Source of the DNA: Planctomycetota bacterium
Lineage (GTDB): Bacteria; Planctomycetota; Phycisphaerae; WQYP01
Assembly (NCBI GenBank): GCA_021809365.1
Contig: JAKBAC010000192.1
Location: forward strand, 1-5,608
Length of the DNA: 5,608 bases
Reading direction: 5' to 3'
Shown: in pieces, positions 1 to 5,608 of the stretch
How positions within the stretch are numbered: the first letter of the stretch is position 1
How the letters are laid out: every line of letters starts with the position of its first letter
Made by a program: the position numbers and the translations under genes
Notes under the pieces: model-generated
What the model saw: the letters and a program-made list of their open reading frames with translations, nothing else
What the model was told of the DNA's origin: nothing
Databases searched by the model: none

Positions 1-3000
1 TCTTTGATGGCTTTCGCACCTCCCATGAACTCAACAGCATCGACTTGCTCAGCGACGATCAACTCCATGCTCTGATTCCGGTGGAATCTCTGGCGGCGCA
101 TCGCAAGCGTGGTCTGACGCCCGATGCGCCGGTGCTGCGCGGAACAGCGCAGAATCCCGACACCTTTTTTCAGGCCCGCGAAGCTTCCAATTCCTTTTAT
201 GATGCGTTGCCCGGAATTCTCAGCGAAGAGATGCGCCGATTTGGCGCGCTGACGGGCCGGAATTATCAGCCTTATGAATATCGCGGCCATCCGCAGGCCC
301 AGCGCATCATTATCATCATGGGATCCGGTGCCGAAACCACCTGTGAGACCATACATCATCTGGCTTCGGATGGTCAGCGGATCGGATGCGTGATCGTGCG
401 CATGTATCGCCCCTTTGCCGCGGATATGCTGGTGAATGCCATTCCCTCCACTGTGCGGAAGATTGCCGTGATGGATCGCTGCAAGGAGCCGGGAGCCGCC
501 GGCGAACCGCTGTATCAGGATGTGATCACTGCCCTGGCGCAAGCCGGAATGGCCGGCGCATTGCCGATGGGAGAAATGCCTCTGGTAATCGGTGGACGTT
601 ATGGCCTGTCCAGCAAGGAATTTACGCCCGCGATGGTCAAGGCGATTTTCGATGAACTTGATAAACCCACCCCCAAATCCCGGTTCACCGTCGGCATCAA
701 TGACGATGTTACCCGGCTGTCGCTGTCGGTGGATGATAACTTTGACATTGAAAGCAAGGATGTTGTCCGCGCGATGTTTTTCGGTCTCGGCGCGGACGGA
801 ACGGTCGGAGCCAACAAGAATTCAATCAAAATTATCGGCGATCAGACTGATTTGCACGCCCAGGGCTATTTCGTTTACGACTCCAAAAAGTCCGGTGCCA
901 TGACTGTCTCGCATTTGCGGTTCGGCCAAGAGCCTATTCATTCGCCCTATCTGATCCGCAAGGCCAATTTCATCGCCTGCCATCAGTTTGAGTTTTTGGA
1001 CCGCATGGACATTCTGGAAACCGCCGCCCCCGGCGCTGTGTTTCTCCTTAATGTTTCGCTGCCGCGGGAACAGGTCTGGGATCATCTTCCGCTGGAAATT
1101 CAGCAGGTGATCATTGATCGCAAGATTCGCTTTTTCGCCATTGATGCCAACACCGTGGCACAAAACACCGGCATGGGCCGACGAATTAATACCATCATGC
1201 AGACCGCATTTTTCGCCATATCCGGCGTACTGCCGCGTGAGGTCGCCATTGAAGCCATTAAAAAAGCGATTAAGAAAACCTATGCCAAGCGCGGCGAAGA
1301 AGTGGTGCGCCGCAATTTTGATGCGGTCGATCAAACGTTGGCCAATCTCCATGAAATCGCCGTTCCCGCGCAAGCGACATCCACACATCATCAGGGCAGT
1401 TTTGCGCAGGAGAACATGCCGGAATTCACCAAGCGCGTGCAGGCCGTCATGATGGCCGGTAAGGGAGACTTGCTGCCGGTCAGCGCGTTTCCCGTCGATG
1501 GCACCTGGCCCACCGGCACCACAAAATGGGAAAAGCGCAACATCGCGTTGGAGATTCCCCTCTGGGATCAACAATTCTGCATTCAATGCAACAAATGCTC
1601 ATTTGTCTGCCCCCATGCGGCGATTCGCGCCAAAGTTTACGATTCAACGTCCCTGGCCGGCGCTCCGGAAACATTCCGAAGCATGCCTTACAAAGCGCCG
1701 GATTTCAAAGGCATGTCCTATACGCTGCAGGTTGCCCCTGAAGACTGCACCGGATGCGGACTGTGTGTTGAAGTCTGCCCCGCTAAGGATAAGACCAATC
1801 CGAAACATAAAGCCATCAATATGACACCGCAACCCGCGATCCGGGATCATGAGCGTGCGAATTTCAGCTTCTTTCTCGACATCCCGGAACTGGATCGCGC
1901 CCGCATCACCCGCCTCGATGCCAAAGCCAGCCAGTTTATGCTGCCTCTCTTTGAGTTCAGCGGGGCCTGCGCCGGTTGCGGTGAAACGCCTTACCTCAAA
2001 TTGCTCACACAGCTTTTGGGAGATCGCCTGATTATCGCCAATGCCACAGGATGTTCTTCGATCTACGGCGGAAATCTTCCCACAACGCCCTACACCACGG
2101 ATCGTGCCGGACGTGGCCCCGCTTGGAACAACTCCCTGTTTGAAGACAACGCCGAATTCGGTCTGGGCATTCGCGTGGGCCTGGATCAGCATATCCAGCA
2201 CGCGCAACGCCTCGTCCGAAATCTTTCCAGCCTGACCGGTGACACCCTGGCCGCGGCGCTGCTTGAAGCCGACCAGAGTTCCGAAAAAGGCATTGCCGAT
2301 CAACGCAACCGCGTGCTGGAACTCCGCAAAATTCTCGCGCGATCAACGGACCCGCAAGCCGCACTTCTCCATCAGATGGCGGATTATCTGGTGCGAAAAA
2401 GTGTCTGGATCATCGGCGGCGACGGATGGGCGTATGACATTGATTTTGGCGGGCTGGATCATGTGTTAAGCCTGCCATTTGATGTCAATGTGCTCGTACT
2501 GGATACCGAAGTCTACTCCAACACCGGTGGCCAGAGTTCCAAGAGTACGCCCATTGGCGCGGTCGCCAAATTTGCCGCCGCGGGCAAAGCTACCCAGAAA
2601 AAAGACCTCGGCCTCATGGCCATGAGTTATCGCCATGCCTATGTCGCCAGCGTCGCTTTTGCGGCCAATGACAACCATACCGTCCGCGTATTCAGTGAAG
2701 CCGCCAGTTATCACGGCCCATCTCTGATTATCGCGTACAGCCACTGTATCGCTCATGGATATGATCTCAAGTTCGGCCTGAACCAGCAGAAACTTGCGGT
2801 GGATAGCGGTGTGTGGCCGCTCTATCACTATGATCCGCGGCTTATTGTACAGGGCAAACCGCCATTACAAATTGACGGCCCGGCACCCCGCGCCAATGTG
2901 CGCGATTATCTGCGCAATGAAACGCGATTTTCCATGATCGAAAAAATCAATCCCGAACGCTTCCGTGTTCTTTCCGATGCGTCGGTGCGCAATACCGCCG

Positions 3001-3101
3001 AACGTCTGGAACTTTATACGCATTTGGCTGGCATTGCCTTTCCGGAGGTCAAACCGCCCGCGCAGGCGGATCCGATGGCCCCGGCGGCGAAAGGAGCATA
3101 A
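1..3101 (+). CDS. nifJ: Pyruvate:ferredoxin (flavodoxin) oxidoreductase, N-terminus cut by window edge
   Basis: Converts pyruvate, CoA and oxidised ferredoxin/flavodoxin to acetyl-CoA, CO2 and reduced carrier in the cytoplasm. The reading frame is open from the first bases: it begins inside the PFOR motif FDGFRTSHE (3-29), so the gene starts upstream, and the TTG at 45 is not a start. 1032 residues are visible of a family usually near 1170-1230; about 190-200 are missing. In order: domain II with LRGTAQNPD (from 135); gamma-type domain with GLGADGTVGANKNS (from 783); EKR-type region with YAKRGEEVV (from 1281); two [4Fe-4S] motifs, CIQCNKCSFVCP (1578-1613) and CTGCGLCVEVCP (1746-1781); TPP domain with GDGWAYDIDFGG (from 2418) to NTGGQSSKS (from 2520). 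Proximal-cluster cysteines are at 1968, 1977, 2052 and 2745. All cluster and TPP motifs are intact, so it should be active. It ends with a short Ala/Pro-rich tail. First visible gene of the operon. Confidence 0.97.
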   Translation, partial: FDGFRTSHELNSIDLLSDDQLHALIPVESLAAHRKRGLTPDAPVLRGTAQNPDTFFQAREASNSFYDALPGILSEEMRRFGALTGRNYQPYEYRGHPQAQRIIIIMGSGAETTCETIHHLASDGQRIGCVIVRMYRPFAADMLVNAIPSTVRKIAVMDRCKEPGAAGEPLYQDVITALAQAGMAGALPMGEMPLVIGGRYGLSSKEFTPAMVKAIFDELDKPTPKSRFTVGINDDVTRLSLSVDDNFDIESKDVVRAMFFGLGADGTVGANKNSIKIIGDQTDLHAQGYFVYDSKKSGAMTVSHLRFGQEPIHSPYLIRKANFIACHQFEFLDRMDILETAAPGAVFLLNVSLPREQVWDHLPLEIQQVIIDRKIRFFAIDANTVAQNTGMGRRINTIMQTAFFAISGVLPREVAIEAIKKAIKKTYAKRGEEVVRRNFDAVDQTLANLHEIAVPAQATSTHHQGSFAQENMPEFTKRVQAVMMAGKGDLLPVSAFPVDGTWPTGTTKWEKRNIALEIPLWDQQFCIQCNKCSFVCPHAAIRAKVYDSTSLAGAPETFRSMPYKAPDFKGMSYTLQVAPEDCTGCGLCVEVCPAKDKTNPKHKAINMTPQPAIRDHERANFSFFLDIPELDRARITRLDAKASQFMLPLFEFSGACAGCGETPYLKLLTQLLGDRLIIANATGCSSIYGGNLPTTPYTTDRAGRGPAWNNSLFEDNAEFGLGIRVGLDQHIQHAQRLVRNLSSLTGDTLAAALLEADQSSEKGIADQRNRVLELRKILARSTDPQAALLHQMADYLVRKSVWIIGGDGWAYDIDFGGLDHVLSLPFDVNVLVLDTEVYSNTGGQSSKSTPIGAVAKFAAAGKATQKKDLGLMAMSYRHAYVASVAFAANDNHTVRVFSEAASYHGPSLIIAYSHCIAHGYDLKFGLNQQKLAVDSGVWPLYHYDPRLIVQGKPPLQIDGPAPRANVRDYLRNETRFSMIEKINPERFRVLSDASVRNTAERLELYTHLAGIAFPEVKPPAQADPMAPAAKGA
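3090..3096 (+). promoter_or_regulatory. Ribosome binding site of the DHOD-like gene
   Basis: AAAGGAG ends 9 bases before the ATG at 3106 and lies in the last codons of nifJ. It supports the ATG at 3106 over the in-frame ATGs upstream (2965), which would read through the nifJ coding sequence in another frame. A second ATG at 3112 is possible but is spaced less well. Confidence 0.75.
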
Positions 3102-3105
3102 CACA

Positions 3106-4128
3106 ATGGATATGTCCACAAACTACATGGGATTTGACCTTCCGCATCCCTTTATTCCCGGGGCGTCTCCGATGGTCAATGATCTTGATACCGTCCGTCG
3201 CCTTGAGGATGCCGGCGCGCCGATGATAATCATGCACTCCATTTTTGAAGAGCAACTGGTGCAGGAGGAACTCTATGTGGATTGGACGCTCATGCAGGGA
3301 CAGGAAAGTTCCGGCGAAGCATCGGGGTATCTGGCCACGCCGTACAATTTTCGCCTCGGGCCGGATGCTTACCTCACACAATTGCGGAATATCAAGGCCG
3401 CCGTGCGGGTGCCCGTCATTGCCTCGCTCAACGGACATACGCCCGGCGGGTGGATATCGTACGCCAAGTTGCTCGCACAGGCCGGTGCGGACGGAATTGA
3501 ACTGAATCTCTACGACTTGGCGCTCTCTCCCAATCGGGACTCCGGCGAAATTGAACGGGAATCCCTGGCCGTGATACAGGCGGTGCGCCAAGCCGTGCGG
3601 TTGCCTCTGGCCGTCAAGCTCTCACCTTTTTATACCGCACCGGTCCATTTTGTCGCGCAGGCGGTCAAAGCCGGTGCCGGATCGGTGGTTATCTTCAACC
3701 GCTTTTACCAGGCGGATATTGATATTGAAAATCTCACCGTCAAGCGCGAATTGAAGCTCTCCACGTCCGATGAGCTATTACCGCGACTGCGTTGGGCCGC
3801 CGCGATCAGCGGACAGGTGGATTGCCGGATCGCGGTGACGGGTGGTGTGGAAAATGCTCGCGACGCCGTCAAGTGCGTGATGGTGGGAGCCGATGCGGTA
3901 CAGATCGTCTCGGCCCTGTTGGAATATGGCCCCGAACATCTGGCCGTGTTGCGCGACTCCCTGGAAGAATGGATGCGCGCCAATGAATATGTATCCCTCA
4001 AGCAAATGAAGGGAAGCATGAGTCTGGCCAGATCACCGGAGCCGGAACTTTTTGAACGCGGCAATTACATCCGGATTCTTCAGGGGTGGAATAAATCCGA
4101 AAACGGCATGGATTCTTTCTGGAGTTGA
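3106..4128 (+). CDS. Dihydroorotate dehydrogenase-like FMN protein, PFOR-linked
   Basis: 340 residues forming a TIM-barrel flavoprotein related to dihydroorotate dehydrogenase (DHOD). Visible family marks: LPHPFIPGASPM near the N-terminus (strand 1, like the DHOD 'NP...ASG' region); NGHTPGGW; ELNLYDLALSPN at residues 132-143 (counterpart of DHOD NxSxPN); VKLSPFY with K171, matching the FMN-contacting lysine of DHOD VKLxP; an FNRFY segment; and the FMN-phosphate loops TGGV (245-248) and VGADAVQI (260-267). Orotate-site residues are not clearly conserved and no pyrimidine gene is nearby, so a true PyrD role is unlikely. Proteins of this type are commonly annotated next to PFOR genes; their reaction is unknown. 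The start is set by the AAAGGAG 9 bases upstream; the gap to nifJ is 4 nt. By inference it takes part in, or supports, ferredoxin-linked redox metabolism. The family call is firm; the substrate is unknown. Confidence 0.88.
   Translation: MDMSTNYMGFDLPHPFIPGASPMVNDLDTVRRLEDAGAPMIIMHSIFEEQLVQEELYVDWTLMQGQESSGEASGYLATPYNFRLGPDAYLTQLRNIKAAVRVPVIASLNGHTPGGWISYAKLLAQAGADGIELNLYDLALSPNRDSGEIERESLAVIQAVRQAVRLPLAVKLSPFYTAPVHFVAQAVKAGAGSVVIFNRFYQADIDIENLTVKRELKLSTSDELLPRLRWAAAISGQVDCRIAVTGGVENARDAVKCVMVGADAVQIVSALLEYGPEHLAVLRDSLEEWMRANEYVSLKQMKGSMSLARSPEPELFERGNYIRILQGWNKSENGMDSFWS
4121..4124 (+). promoter_or_regulatory. Ribosome binding site of hypA
   Basis: GGAG lies within the last codons of the DHOD-like gene, 7 bases before the hypA ATG at 4132. 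Because the upstream stop (4126-4128) falls between this site and the start, ribosomes ending the upstream gene may re-initiate here. Confidence 0.6.
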
Positions 4129-4131
4129 ATC

Positions 4132-4566
4132 ATGCACGAATTATCCATTGCGGAATCGTTGGTGGAATTGATCCGCCGGCATCTACCGGCACACCGGACG
4201 TTGCTCCATGCCACCGTGCGTATCGGCCCGATGCATGGTATTGTGCCGGAGGCGATGCGCCTGGCCTGGAAACTTGCTTCCGCCCAGGCCGGCTGGCCCA
4301 CCGCCCGTTTGATCATTGATTCGCCGCCGTGGCGATTGCGATGCGTATCATGCGGACGATGCTGGGAACCCACGACGGTCGATGAGCATTGCCTGTGCGG
4401 AAGCGTTGACTGTGAAATTCTCGGCGGAGATGAATTTCAACTGGTTTCCATTGACGTGCGGGAACCATCACCGTCACACCGCCGGAAAACCGCCCCAACC
4501 CGCCATGCGGGCATGACATCATCCAAAGCTGGAGTATACCATGAGCACCAAAGTTCCCATCGTTGA
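4132..4566 (+). CDS. hypA: Hydrogenase maturation nickel metallochaperone HypA
   Basis: 144 residues; HypA passes nickel, with HypB, to the large subunit precursor of [NiFe]-hydrogenase. The start is fixed by the mature N-terminus MHELSIAESLVELI: Met1-His2-Glu3 form the nickel site in this family. The core continues with VRIGPMHGIVPEAMRLAWKL and ends near IDVREP (residue 112), the usual family length (about 113-118). The zinc domain shows C71-x-x-C74, an extra C77, then H86-C87-x-C89 and C94. The second pair is normally CxxC, but here the motif before GS is HCLC, so its spacing is altered. Residues 113-144 are an extra tail with five His and several basic residues, of unknown function. The last 26 nt overlap hypB. 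Cytoplasmic. Family identity is very likely; the tail and changed zinc site are unusual. Confidence 0.93.
   Translation: MHELSIAESLVELIRRHLPAHRTLLHATVRIGPMHGIVPEAMRLAWKLASAQAGWPTARLIIDSPPWRLRCVSCGRCWEPTTVDEHCLCGSVDCEILGGDEFQLVSIDVREPSPSHRRKTAPTRHAGMTSSKAGVYHEHQSSHR
4531..4534 (+). promoter_or_regulatory. Ribosome binding site of hypB
   Basis: GGAG sits 6 bases before the ATG at 4541, inside the 3' end of hypA. It marks the ATG at 4541 as the hypB start and ties hypB translation to passage of ribosomes through the hypA tail. Confidence 0.65.
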
Positions 4567-5218
4567 AAACGTTCTTAAGATCAATGACGAACTGGCCCTG
4601 CAGAATCGCCGGATATTTGAACGCGCCGGTGTGTTCGTTATTGATCTGATCGGCGCGCCGGGAGCCGGTAAAACCGCGCTGCTGGAATTAACCCTTCGTA
4701 AGCTCAAAGGGATCATGGAAGTCGGTGTTATCGTCGGCGATCCCGCCACCTGCCGCGACGGTGATCGCCTCGCAAAATATTCAGACCATATCGTCCAGGT
4801 CAATACCGGCAGCGGTTGCCACCTTGATGCCAATCAGATTCGGCATGGCATGGATCGCCTCAAATTGGCGGGCCTGAAGCTGCTCATCATTGAAAACGTC
4901 GGCAATCTGATATGCCCCGTTTCCTTCAATCTCGGCCAGCACTGCAAAATCGGCATGTTCAGCGTCAGCGAAGGCGATGATAAAGCCGCCAAGCACCCCA
5001 ACCTGGTCATTTCCGCCGATCTGCTGATCCTCAATAAAATGGATTTGCTGCCTTACATTCCCTTTGATCTCGAACGTTTCCGGCAGGATGTGCGGCACCT
5101 CAACCAGACCGCCCCGCTGCTGGAACTTTCCGTCGCCAAAGATCAAGCCGCACCATGGATCGACTGGCTGGTTGCCAGGACATCACGCAACAATACCGTT
5201 GCACAAGACGACAAATAG
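4541..5218 (+). CDS. hypB: Hydrogenase maturation GTPase / nickel insertion protein HypB
   Basis: 225 residues, a SIMIBI-class GTPase that helps HypA load nickel into [NiFe]-hydrogenase precursors. Visible: the N-terminal helix with the NDELALQNRRIF pattern typical of HypB; P-loop GAPGAGKT (38-45); switch region VGDPATCRDGDRL (65-77); the metal-site motif TGSGCHLD (C93, H94); ENVGNLICP with C125, the third G-domain metal ligand; SVSEGDDK; and NKMD (165-168) for guanine recognition. The N-terminal CxxCGC high-affinity nickel motif and any His-rich stretch are absent, as in many shorter HypBs. The usual C-terminal T-G-E-G motif is missing and reads SVAKDQAAPW instead. The start ATG follows GGAG at 4531-4534 and overlaps hypA by 26 nt. 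It is last in the operon; no hypC, D, E or F follows within the window. A high-confidence family call. Confidence 0.96.
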   Translation: MSTKVPIVENVLKINDELALQNRRIFERAGVFVIDLIGAPGAGKTALLELTLRKLKGIMEVGVIVGDPATCRDGDRLAKYSDHIVQVNTGSGCHLDANQIRHGMDRLKLAGLKLLIIENVGNLICPVSFNLGQHCKIGMFSVSEGDDKAAKHPNLVISADLLILNKMDLLPYIPFDLERFRQDVRHLNQTAPLLELSVAKDQAAPWIDWLVARTSRNNTVAQDDK

Positions 5219-5237
5219 CGGTGGCGCGATCAGACCA

Positions 5238-5277
5238 GGGCGTGGCAATAGATCCGACCCGTGGTGCCGGGACGCCC
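5238..5277 (+). terminator. Possible bulged hairpin after hypB, no T-tract
   Basis: GGGCGT (5238-5243) pairs with ACGCCC (5272-5277), and GGCA (5244-5247) with TGCC (5265-5268), leaving a GGG bulge and a 17-nt loop. It starts 20 nt after the hypB stop. There is no U-run after it, so it is not a standard intrinsic terminator; it could be a 3' end stabiliser or chance pairing. An alternative small CCCG/CGGG stem competes. Confidence 0.3.
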
Positions 5278-5337
5278 CATCCCCTTGCACAATCTGCAAT
5301 CTGAAATTTGAAATCTCAAATCCCCCGCCCCATCCCC
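5273..5337. repeat. 12-bp direct repeats flanking an A/T-rich heptad block
   Basis: CGCCCCATCCCC occurs at 5273-5284 and again at 5326-5337. Between them lies the A/T-rich heptad block (5290-5321). This layout may be a small intergenic element with its boundaries, or repeat expansion. Nothing in it codes. Confidence 0.6.
5290..5321. repeat. Degenerate 7-nt tandem repeat
   Basis: About four and a half units: CAATCTG, CAATCTG, AAATTTG, AAATCTC, then AAAT. The first two units are identical and the others differ at one to three positions. It is an A/T-rich island in otherwise GC-rich DNA. Confidence 0.65.
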
Positions 5338-5343
5338 CTTTTA

Positions 5344-5375
5344 GCCGCGTGTGCTTGCACCGCGCGTTGCGCGCG
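5344..5375. repeat. GC-rich repeat copy A with hairpin
   Basis: Positions 5344-5367 match 5572-5595 at 23 of 24 bases, with an identical 17-bp core GTGCTTGCACCGCGCGT. The 3' part forms a perfect stem, CGCGCG (5361-5366) and CGCGCG (5370-5375), with loop TTG. It is non-coding. Confidence 0.65.
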
Positions 5376-5392
5376 ACACTCGTCGGTGCGGA

Positions 5393-5406
5393 GAAAGTAG
5401 AAAGTA
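5393..5406. repeat. Short tandem GAAAGTA repeat
   Basis: GAAAGTA occurs twice back to back (5393-5399, 5400-5406), followed by GA. It is a small purine-rich motif within the repeat region and could be chance. Confidence 0.45.
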
Positions 5407-5465
5407 GACCGCAGGAGGCGCTGCATTGTTGGCGACAGCCTATCCTCTTGCTTTAGCCGAATTTG

Positions 5466-5547
5466 CTCTACTGTTCACCTGTTCTACTCACACCTGCTCT
5501 AATCGGGCTGCGGCCCGATTCGCTCTACTGTCAACTCTCTACTGTTC
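5466..5547. repeat. CTCTACTGT motif, three copies
   Basis: CTCTACTGT begins at 5466, 5523 and 5537; the first and third extend to CTCTACTGTTC. Related pyrimidine-rich pieces (CACCTGTTCTACT, CACCTGCTCT) lie between them. Copies one and two flank the hairpin at 5501-5520. Confidence 0.6.
5501..5520. repeat. Perfect 8-bp inverted repeat with TGCG loop
   Basis: AATCGGGC (5501-5508) and GCCCGATT (5513-5520) are exact inverted copies around TGCG. As RNA the C(UGCG)G loop fits the stable UNCG class. No U-run follows, so a classic terminator is not supported. A role as RNA stem, repeat-element core or protein site is open. Confidence 0.6.
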
Positions 5548-5556
5548 TCCTGCTCT

Positions 5557-5570
5557 GCGGCAACAGCCGC
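5557..5570. repeat. Small hairpin GCGGC-AACA-GCCGC
   Basis: A perfect 5-bp stem (5557-5561 with 5566-5570) around an AACA loop. The overlapping motif GGCAACAGCC (5559-5568) recurs with one change as GGCGACAGCC at 5431-5440, suggesting another reused module of the intergenic mosaic. Confidence 0.4.
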
Positions 5571-5571
5571 C

Positions 5572-5604
5572 GCCGCGCGTGCTTGCACCGCGCGTGTTGC
5601 GCGG
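5572..5604. repeat. GC-rich repeat copy B with hairpin
   Basis: Second copy of the 24-base repeat (5572-5595, one difference from copy A). Its following hairpin is CCGCGC (5588-5593) with GCGCGG (5599-5604) around a GTGTT loop, so stem and loop differ from copy A but folding is kept. It lies next to the window edge and may belong to a longer array. Confidence 0.6.
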
Positions 5605-5608
5605 CAGT

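Larger units (their letters stand above)
5219..5608. other. Non-coding repeat-rich tail after hypB
   Basis: I see no convincing gene on either strand in these 390 bases. The only longer + strand open frame runs out of hypB in another phase and has no family features. No tRNA or rRNA was recognised. No clear -35/-10 pair was found, and no T-tract terminator. The region consists of GC-rich and pyrimidine-rich stretches with several repeats and hairpins, listed separately. It may extend past the window end. Confidence 0.75.

Noticed and set aside
45..47. TTG as the start of the PFOR gene
   Set aside because: The same frame is open upstream to the window edge and encodes the conserved FDGFRTSHE motif, so the true start lies outside.
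822..1586. Long minus-strand open frame of 254 codons
   Set aside because: It is antisense to conserved PFOR domains and shows no recognisable family features.
2965..3105. Longer N-terminus for the DHOD-like protein
   Set aside because: The stretch is Arg-rich shadow coding of nifJ in another frame, while the ATG at 3106 has a good ribosome site and family-like N-terminus.
5064..5456. Plus-strand open frame running from hypB into the tail
   Set aside because: Its first part is the hypB sequence in another phase, its second part crosses repeats, and it has no ribosome site or domain.
5506..5534. Minus-strand promoter with a TTGACA box (complement of 5529-5534)
   Set aside because: At 17 bases spacing the -10 position reads GCAGCC, which is not promoter-like, and no gene follows on that strand in the window.
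5344..5608. CRISPR array
   Set aside because: Only two copies of the GC-rich unit are present, 228 bp apart, with no regular spacers and no cas genes.

Overview
The window is bacterial, with moderately high GC and one tightly packed co-directional operon on the + strand (1-5218), followed by about 390 bases of non-coding, repeat-rich DNA (5219-5608). The operon reads: pyruvate:ferredoxin oxidoreductase (PFOR, nifJ; 5' end cut by the window edge) - a dihydroorotate dehydrogenase-like FMN protein - hypA - hypB. Spacings are 4 nt, 3 nt and a 26-nt overlap. Each downstream gene has a purine-rich ribosome binding site close to or inside the end of the gene before it, so co-transcription and partial translational coupling are likely. 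No promoter is visible because the operon starts upstream of the window.

Functionally, PFOR oxidises pyruvate to acetyl-CoA and CO2 and loads low-potential electrons onto ferredoxin or flavodoxin. HypA and HypB deliver nickel to [NiFe]-hydrogenase precursors (HypA can also serve urease). Their co-location suggests an anaerobic or fermentative metabolism in which reduced ferredoxin from pyruvate is linked to a nickel hydrogenase. No hydrogenase subunit and no hypC/D/E/F lies in the window, so that link is inference. The FMN protein between them belongs to a family often seen beside PFOR genes; its reaction is not known.

The tail (5219-5608) holds no convincing gene. It contains a bulged hairpin just after hypB, an A/T-rich heptad repeat framed by 12-bp direct repeats, a 24-bp GC-rich repeat present twice (23/24 identical) and each time followed by a different GC hairpin, a perfect 8-bp stem with a UNCG-type loop, and several short CTCTACTGT motifs. 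It looks like a mosaic of dispersed intergenic repeat elements.

Taxonomy cannot be fixed from this window. The gene order and the style of intergenic repeat would fit an uncultured anaerobe, possibly of the PVC group, but this is a weak guess. The clearest oddities in the proteins are an altered zinc-site spacing and a His-containing tail in HypA, and a HypB that lacks the N-terminal nickel motif and has a degenerate G5 region.
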